Source: Pseudomonadota bacterium
GTDB lineage: Bacteria; Pseudomonadota; Gammaproteobacteria; Xanthomonadales; Xanthomonadaceae
Length of the DNA: 10,032 nucleotides
Direction: 5' to 3'
Assembly: GCA_023423235.1 (NCBI GenBank)
Contig: JAFAFY010000213.1
Span: forward strand, 1-10,032
Shown here: positions 5,420 to 10,032 of the stretch, in pieces
Position numbering within the stretch: the stretch's first letter is position 1
Layout of the letters: every line of letters begins with the position of its first letter
The notes under the pieces: generated by a model
Told to the model about the DNA's origin: nothing
Database searches by the model: none
The model's input: only the letters and a program-made list of their open reading frames with translations
Program-made: the position numbers and the translations under genes

Positions 5420-6049
5420 TCAGCGCTTGCCGCCCAGCAGGCTGCCGCCGACCTTCAGCAGGTCGCCGATGCCGAGCTGACCGTCGCCGTCCTGGTCGAG
5501 GATCGAGCCGAGCAGGCCGCCCACGCCCGATTGCTGCGCGGCCCGGGTTTCCTGGCCGAGCAGCGCGCCCAGGTCGGTCGCCGCGGCCGCGCCGGCCGGT
5601 GCCTGGCCCTGCTGCAGGAACTGCTTCGACAGATACGCCAGCACCAGCGGTGCCAGCAGTTTCAGCAACTGGCCGGCCTGCTGGCCGCCAAGGCCGGTGG
5701 CCTGGCCGAGCTGGGTTTCGGCGGTCTGCTGGCTGCCGCCGAAGATGTGGCCGAGGATCGCCGCGCCGTTGGCGCCGGTCGTGCTGCCGGCCGCATTGCC
5801 GCCGCCGAGCACCGCGCCGAGCATGCTGCCGAGGTCGGCGCCGGCGTAGTCGCGTTGCAGTGCGCCGAGCAGGGACTGCGCGCCCTGCGGCTGGGCGGCG
5901 TTGTGGCCGAGCTTGCCGAGCAGCAGCGGCAACGCGGTGCCGACCGCGCTGGCGGTCTGCGCGGGGTCGAGGCCGAGCTGTTGCGAGATCTGCTGCAGCG
6001 GCGCGCCATCGAGCTGCTTGAACAACTGGTCGGCGAGAGAGGTGGCCAT
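5420..6049 (-). CDS. DUF937 (YidB-like) protein with a C-terminal EF-hand-like loop
   Basis: The product is 209 residues. An N-terminal DUF937 region (about 1-140) is rich in Gln, Gly, Ala and Leu, with the typical QLFKQLDGAPLQQISQQLGL opening, TALPLLLGKLG, LGHIFGG and a hydrophobic LLKLLAPLVLAYL block. A low-complexity Gly/Ala linker follows. Near the C-terminus (185-196) is DQDGDGQLGIGD, which fits a calcium-binding EF-hand loop with Asp at positions 1, 3, 5 and 12 (Glu is usual at 12); it is followed by the short helix LLKVGGSLLG. No signal peptide is seen. The function of DUF937 proteins is not established. The start at 6049 is supported by AGGA eight bases upstream. It lies 95 bases downstream of the transporter gene and could be co-transcribed or have its own promoter (a TAAAGT -10-like hexamer lies about 45 bases upstream). 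Confidence 0.9.
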   Translation of the reverse strand: MATSLADQLFKQLDGAPLQQISQQLGLDPAQTASAVGTALPLLLGKLGHNAAQPQGAQSLLGALQRDYAGADLGSMLGAVLGGGNAAGSTTGANGAAILGHIFGGSQQTAETQLGQATGLGGQQAGQLLKLLAPLVLAYLSKQFLQQGQAPAGAAAATDLGALLGQETRAAQQSGVGGLLGSILDQDGDGQLGIGDLLKVGGSLLGGKR

Positions 6050-6144
6050 GGCGGGAGTCCTGAAAATGAACGCGGATGCGCTCGGCCACTTTAGCGCCGA
6101 TGGGCACCGCCGCGATGACAGCCCGCGGGAAGCTGCGTTGCCGC

Positions 6145-7797
6145 TCAGCCGGCCGCGGCCGTTGCCGCAGGCGGGTTGTCGCCGCCAGCGCCCGACGCAG
6201 TCCTGGCACTGAACTCGGCCAGGTGCAGCGCGGCCTTGACCGCCTGGTCGCAGATCCGGCGCAGGGTGCTGCCATATTCCAGCACCGCGGCCATCCGCTG
6301 CGGTTCCACCAGGCCGTTGCTGCCGGCGCGCAGCAGGCTGGTCTTGAAGGCCTGGTAGCAGCGTTCGAAACGTATGCGGCCCGCGGCTGCGGCGGCGCCA
6401 TCGGCGGGCGCGCGCTGCAGCTGGCGCAGCAGTGCGTCGGCCTGGCTGCGCAGCTCGGCCAGGTGCTGCGCGGGCCCGGGCACCTCGACGTGCGCATTGG
6501 CGCGCTGCGCGCCGAGTTCGCGCGCCAGCTCGGCCTGGTTGACGTGGTACTGGGCGATGCGCAGCGCGTTCGGCAGGGTGTCAGCCAGGTAGGGGTCGTC
6601 GTCGCGCCGCGGAATGCCGGCCACGAATCCGCCGATCGCGACCTGCAGGCTGTCGAGGCGCGCGCTGCCATCGCTGCGGTTGCGGCGGTCGGTACCCTCC
6701 AGCACCGCGATGCACAGCCCGCTCGCGATCGTGCCCATGCGCCGCAGTTCCAGCCCCAGCGCATCGACCGCCAGTACCGGCGTGGCCTGGACGTTGTGGT
6801 CGAGGAACCGCGGTTTGCCGTCGTCCTCGCCGGTGCTGCCGAAGCGCCGCTCCAGCATGCGCACCAGGCGTGGGGTCAGCGGCCACATCAGGCCGATGCC
6901 CAGCAGCTTGGTCAGGGTGTGGAACACCGCCAGCACCAGCGCGACCTGCAGCGGCTCGGTCACCCAGCCGCCGATGGTGCGCGCCAGCCACAGCAGGGCC
7001 GGCAGCAACAGCAGCGCGGCGACCGCGGTGACGACGTTGAACACCACATGCGCCGCGGCCACGCGCTTGGCCGGCGCGGTCGCGCCCAGCGCGGCCAGCA
7101 CCGCGGTGGACGTGGTGCCGACGTTGGCGCCGATGATCATGCCGGCGGCATGCTCCAGCGACACCAGGCCGCCGCCGGCGGCGGTCAGGGTGATCGCGAG
7201 CGTCGCACTGGAGGACTGGGTCAGCAGGGTCAGCACGATGCCGACCGCGACGAAGGCCAGGATGCCCAGCGCCGAGTCGCCGCCGATCGCATCGAGCGAG
7301 AAGTCGTTGCCCAGATGCGAGAACGCATCGTGCAGCACGCTGATGCCGAGGAAGAACAGGCCGAACCCGGCCAGCGCCTGGCCCAGTGCGCCGTTGCGCG
7401 AGCCGCGCGCAACGGCCCACAGCATGGCGCCGATGCCGATCGCCGGCAGCGCCCAGGCGCCGATGTCCAGGTCGAAGCCGGTCAGCGCGACCAGCCACGA
7501 GGTCAGCGTGGTGCCCAGGTTGGCGCCGTAGATGATCCCGATCGCCTGCTGCAGCGACAGCAGGCCGGCGTTGACGAAACCGATGGTCGCGAAGATCACC
7601 GCGCTCGAGGACTGCACGGTGGTGGTGATGGCCAGTCCCGAGCCGATCGCACGCAGCGGGTTGCGCGTCGCCGTCGACAGGATGCCGCGCAGTGCGCTGC
7701 CGGCCGACGTGGTCAGGCCGTCGGTCATCAGCCGCATGCCCAGCAGGAACAGGCCGATGCCGCCGAGGAATGCCGGGATCGCTGCGCTTGCGTGCAT
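6145..7797 (-). CDS. Na/phosphate cotransporter-family membrane protein with PhoU-like domain
   Basis: The predicted product is 550 residues. The N-terminal ~300 residues are a polytopic membrane domain made of two related halves. Each has a QSSSA motif (62-66 and 194-198) followed by a GANxGTT motif (GANLGTT 91-97, GANVGTT 223-229); this inverted-repeat arrangement is diagnostic of the Na/Pi cotransporter (PF02690) fold. Residues from about 335 to 530 are soluble and helical, resembling the PhoU-like tail of bacterial members (NptA/YjbB type). It should import or export phosphate with sodium across the inner membrane; the direction cannot be read. The start at 7797 opens right before the first membrane helix (IPAFLGGIGLFLLG), with a GGGG/GAG-like ribosome site; a TTG four codons earlier is possible. 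It starts 58 bases after the mutS stop and is probably co-transcribed with it. Confidence 0.94.
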   Translation of the reverse strand: MHASAAIPAFLGGIGLFLLGMRLMTDGLTTSAGSALRGILSTATRNPLRAIGSGLAITTTVQSSSAVIFATIGFVNAGLLSLQQAIGIIYGANLGTTLTSWLVALTGFDLDIGAWALPAIGIGAMLWAVARGSRNGALGQALAGFGLFFLGISVLHDAFSHLGNDFSLDAIGGDSALGILAFVAVGIVLTLLTQSSSATLAITLTAAGGGLVSLEHAAGMIIGANVGTTSTAVLAALGATAPAKRVAAAHVVFNVVTAVAALLLLPALLWLARTIGGWVTEPLQVALVLAVFHTLTKLLGIGLMWPLTPRLVRMLERRFGSTGEDDGKPRFLDHNVQATPVLAVDALGLELRRMGTIASGLCIAVLEGTDRRNRSDGSARLDSLQVAIGGFVAGIPRRDDDPYLADTLPNALRIAQYHVNQAELARELGAQRANAHVEVPGPAQHLAELRSQADALLRQLQRAPADGAAAAAGRIRFERCYQAFKTSLLRAGSNGLVEPQRMAAVLEYGSTLRRICDQAVKAALHLAEFSARTASGAGGDNPPAATAAAG

Positions 7798-7824
7798 CGC
7801 GCTCAACCCCGGCCGGGCAGTGGC

Positions 7825-7848
7825 CCACGTCGCGCGGGAACGACGTGG
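7825..7848 (-). repeat. Stem-loop in the mutS-transporter gap
   Basis: CCACGTCG (7825-7832) pairs with CGACGTGG (7841-7848) around the 8-base loop CGCGGGAA. It lies 8 bases after the mutS stop and about 28 bases before the transporter start on the - strand, without a T run. It may be a 3'-stabilising element or a weak terminator/attenuator that sets the ratio of the two genes. Confidence 0.5.
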
Positions 7849-7855
7849 CGCGGCA

Positions 7856-10032
7856 TCAGCCCAGCGCCTTGAGCCGGTACAGCGCTTCCAGCGCCTGCCT
7901 GGGCGTGAGTTCGTCGGGGTCGATCGCGGCCAGCGCATCGAGCGCGGCCGAGGCCGGCGAGAACAGCCCGATCTGCTGCGGCGTCTCCAGGTTGGCGGCC
8001 GACAGCGGCGCCGGCACGGGCCGGTCGCGGCCATGTTCCAGCTCGGCCAGGCGCGCGCGCGCCTCGCGCACCACCGCCCGCGGCAGGCCCGCCAGCGCCG
8101 CCACCTGCAGGCCGAAGCTGCGGTTCGCCGGTCCGTCCTTGACGGCGTGCATGAACACCAGCGCATCGCCATGCTCGACGGCGTCCAGGTGCACGTTGGC
8201 GATGCCGCTGCCGGGCTGGGCAAGCGCGGTCAGCTCGAAATAGTGGGTCGCGAACAGGGTGTAGCTGCGGTTGCTCGCGGCCAGATGGCGGGCGCAGGCA
8301 TCGGCCAGCGCCAGGCCGTCGTAGGTCGAGGTGCCGCGGCCGATCTCGTCCATCAGCACCAGCGAGGCGTCGGTGGCGTGGTGCAGGATGTAGCTGGTCT
8401 CGGCCATCTCGACCATGAAGGTCGACTGGCCCTTGGCCAGGTCGTCGCCGGCGCCGATGCGGGTGAGGATGCGGTCGACCGGGCCGAGCACGGCACGCGT
8501 CGCCGGCACGAAACTGCCGATATGCGCCAGCAGCACGATCAGCGCGTTCTGGCGCATGTAGGTGCTCTTGCCGCCCATGTTCGGGCCGGTGATCACCAGC
8601 ATGCGGCGGTCGTGGAAGGCCTCGCCGTCGCCCAGCACCAGGTCGTTGGGCTCGAACGGCGCCTTGCGCACCGCCTCGACCACCGGGTGGCGGCCGCGTT
8701 CGATGCGCAGGCCCGGCGTGTCCACCAGTTGCGGCCGCGACCAGTCCAGCGCCTGTGCGCGTTCGCCGAAGCACGCCAGCACGTCCAGCTCGCTGAGCGC
8801 GCCGGCGCATTGCTTGAGCGCTTCCAGCCGCTCGCCCAGCGCATCGAGCAGTTGTTCGTAGAGCAGCCGCTCGCGCGCCAGTGCCCGTTCGCGCGCCGAG
8901 AGCACCTTGTCCTCGAAGGTCTTGAGCTCCTCGGTGATGTAGCGCTCGGCGTTGGTCAGCGTCTGCCGCCGGGTGTAGTGCGCGGGCGCCCTGGCCGAAT
9001 GCGCCTTGCCGATCTCGATGTAGTAGCCGTGCACGCGGTTGTAGCCGACCTTGAGCGTGGCGATGCCGCTGGCCTCGCGTTCCCGCGCTTCCAGCTCGAC
9101 CAGGAACTGGTCGGCGTGTTCGCTGAGCCGGCGCAGCTCGGCCAGCTCGGCGTCGAAGCCATCGGCGAACACGCCACCGTCGCGCGCCAGCACCGGCGGT
9201 TGTTCGACCAGCGCGGTCGCCAGCAGGTGGGCCTCGGCGGCGTGCTCGCCCAGGGCGTCGTGCAGCACGCGCAGGCGCGGCGAATCCAGCGGTGCCAGCA
9301 GCGCGCGCACCTCGGGCAGCAGCGCCAGGCCATCGCGCAGGGTGGACAGGTCGCGCGGCCGCGCCGAGCGCAGGGCGATGCGGGTCAGCACGCGTTCCAG
9401 ATCGCCGAGCGCGCGGAAACGCTCGCGCAGGGCCTCGCCCGCGCTTGCCGCGGTCGCACTGCCGGCGTTGTCGTCCAGCAGGGCCGCCACCGCGTGAAGG
9501 CGCGCATCCAGCACGTCGCGGTCGCGCAGCGGGCGGTGCAGCCAGCGCCGCAGCAGGCGTCCGCCCATCGGCGTGATGGTGCTGTCGAGCACGCCCAGCA
9601 GGGTGTTGCGGGTGTCGCCGTCGATGCGGCTGTCGAGCTCCAGGTGCCGGCGGGTCGCGGCGTTCATCGCGATCGCGCCATCGCCGCTTTCCACCGCGAT
9701 CGCGGTCAGGTGCGGCAGGCGCTGCTTCTGGGTTTCCTCCACATAGCCCAGCAGCGCGCCGGCGGCGGCGACCGCCAGCGGCTTGTCCTCGATACCGAAA
9801 CCGGTGAGGTCGTGCAGGCCGAAGAACTGCAGCAGCTGGCGGCGCCCCGAGTCGCTGTCGAACAGCCATGGCGGGCGCCGGCGCATGCCGTTGCGCGCGC
9901 CGACGAACGCCGGCCAGCCGTCCTCGTCGGGGACCAGCAGCTCGGCCGGGTCCAGCCGCGCCAGCTCGGCTTCCAGCGCATCCTCGCCTGCGCATTCGCA
10001 GACCAGGAAGCGGCCGCCGGCCAGGTCCGCCC
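7856..10032 (-). CDS. mutS: DNA mismatch repair ATPase MutS (5' end outside window)
   Basis: The visible part is 724 codons plus TGA. The frame stays open through the right edge, so roughly 130-140 N-terminal residues, including most of the mismatch-reading domain, lie outside (MutS is usually about 850-870). Visible blocks are LVPDEDGWPAFVG, GRRQLLQFFGLHDLTGFG (connector domain), NAATRRHLEL and GGRLLRRWLHRPL (lever region), VGYNRVHGYYIEIGKAH (clamp), Walker A GPNMGGKSTYMRQ near 8587-8549, Walker B LVLMDEIGRGTSTYDG near 8360, and FATHYFELTAL. The C-terminus DPDELTPRQALEALYRLKAL is the conserved tail used for tetramerisation and clamp contact in this family. The protein binds mismatches and, with MutL, starts strand repair. 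All ATPase motifs are intact, with no frameshift. A diverged copy of its last 31 codons lies at 5130-5225. Confidence 0.97.
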   Translation of the reverse strand, partial: ADLAGGRFLVCECAGEDALEAELARLDPAELLVPDEDGWPAFVGARNGMRRRPPWLFDSDSGRRQLLQFFGLHDLTGFGIEDKPLAVAAAGALLGYVEETQKQRLPHLTAIAVESGDGAIAMNAATRRHLELDSRIDGDTRNTLLGVLDSTITPMGGRLLRRWLHRPLRDRDVLDARLHAVAALLDDNAGSATAASAGEALRERFRALGDLERVLTRIALRSARPRDLSTLRDGLALLPEVRALLAPLDSPRLRVLHDALGEHAAEAHLLATALVEQPPVLARDGGVFADGFDAELAELRRLSEHADQFLVELEAREREASGIATLKVGYNRVHGYYIEIGKAHSARAPAHYTRRQTLTNAERYITEELKTFEDKVLSARERALARERLLYEQLLDALGERLEALKQCAGALSELDVLACFGERAQALDWSRPQLVDTPGLRIERGRHPVVEAVRKAPFEPNDLVLGDGEAFHDRRMLVITGPNMGGKSTYMRQNALIVLLAHIGSFVPATRAVLGPVDRILTRIGAGDDLAKGQSTFMVEMAETSYILHHATDASLVLMDEIGRGTSTYDGLALADACARHLAASNRSYTLFATHYFELTALAQPGSGIANVHLDAVEHGDALVFMHAVKDGPANRSFGLQVAALAGLPRAVVREARARLAELEHGRDRPVPAPLSAANLETPQQIGLFSPASAALDALAAIDPDELTPRQALEALYRLKALG

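Noticed and set aside
4891..6021. Possible 376-residue gene on the + strand
   Set aside because: Beyond the first part it is an Arg/Ala/Gly-rich antisense shadow of the DUF937 gene, with no start signal.
6076..7872. Open frame of about 598 codons on the + strand, antisense to the transporter
   Set aside because: It has Gln/Arg/Ala/Gly-rich low-complexity composition with no membrane or domain pattern, and the - strand frame has clear QSSS and GANxGTT motifs.
7803..9995. Open frame of about 730 codons in a second frame of the mutS strand
   Set aside because: It is Arg/Ala/Gly-rich noise. The frame at 7856-10032 carries all MutS motifs and stays open to the window edge.

Overview
The window is strongly GC-rich, with codons that mostly end in G or C. 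It carries an ordinary gammaproteobacterial set of genes. The MutS, Hsp15, PhoP/PhoQ-like and DUF937 proteins look most like those of the Xanthomonadaceae/Lysobacteraceae (Lysobacter or Luteimonas type); this placement comes from recalled family sequences, not a search. I see no phage, transposase, CRISPR array, rRNA or tRNA gene.

Left part (8-2857): a cation- or envelope-sensing module. Two small, acidic, exported PepSY-type proteins are transcribed divergently from about 120 bp of shared upstream DNA. The rightward one overlaps by one base a PhoP-like response regulator, which is followed by a PhoQ-like histidine kinase. The two PepSY proteins are paralogues.

Middle part (2889-4835): hslR (Hsp15, an S4-domain ribosome-rescue factor) follows the kinase on the + strand. 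It converges, with a 30-base gap, on a complete small-subunit haem catalase on the - strand.

Gene-free stretch (4836-5419): beside the catalase lie a recognisable promoter and an AT-rich cluster of direct repeats. Next come two perfect palindromes, then a relic of the last 31 codons of a mutS gene including its stop, then several strong stem-loops. The mutS relic is the most unexpected item in the window. The intact mutS ends 2.6 kb away in the same orientation, so its tail occurs twice as a diverged direct repeat (about 90% identical by hand count) that brackets two genes.

Right part (5420-10032, all - strand): in transcription order, mutS (5' end outside the window), a Na/phosphate cotransporter-family protein with a PhoU-like C-terminal region, and a DUF937/YidB-like protein with an EF-hand-like loop. 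A stem-loop sits in the short gap between mutS and the transporter. No wholly new system is evident. The points to pursue are the bracketing mutS tails, the PepSY/two-component module and the catalase operator.
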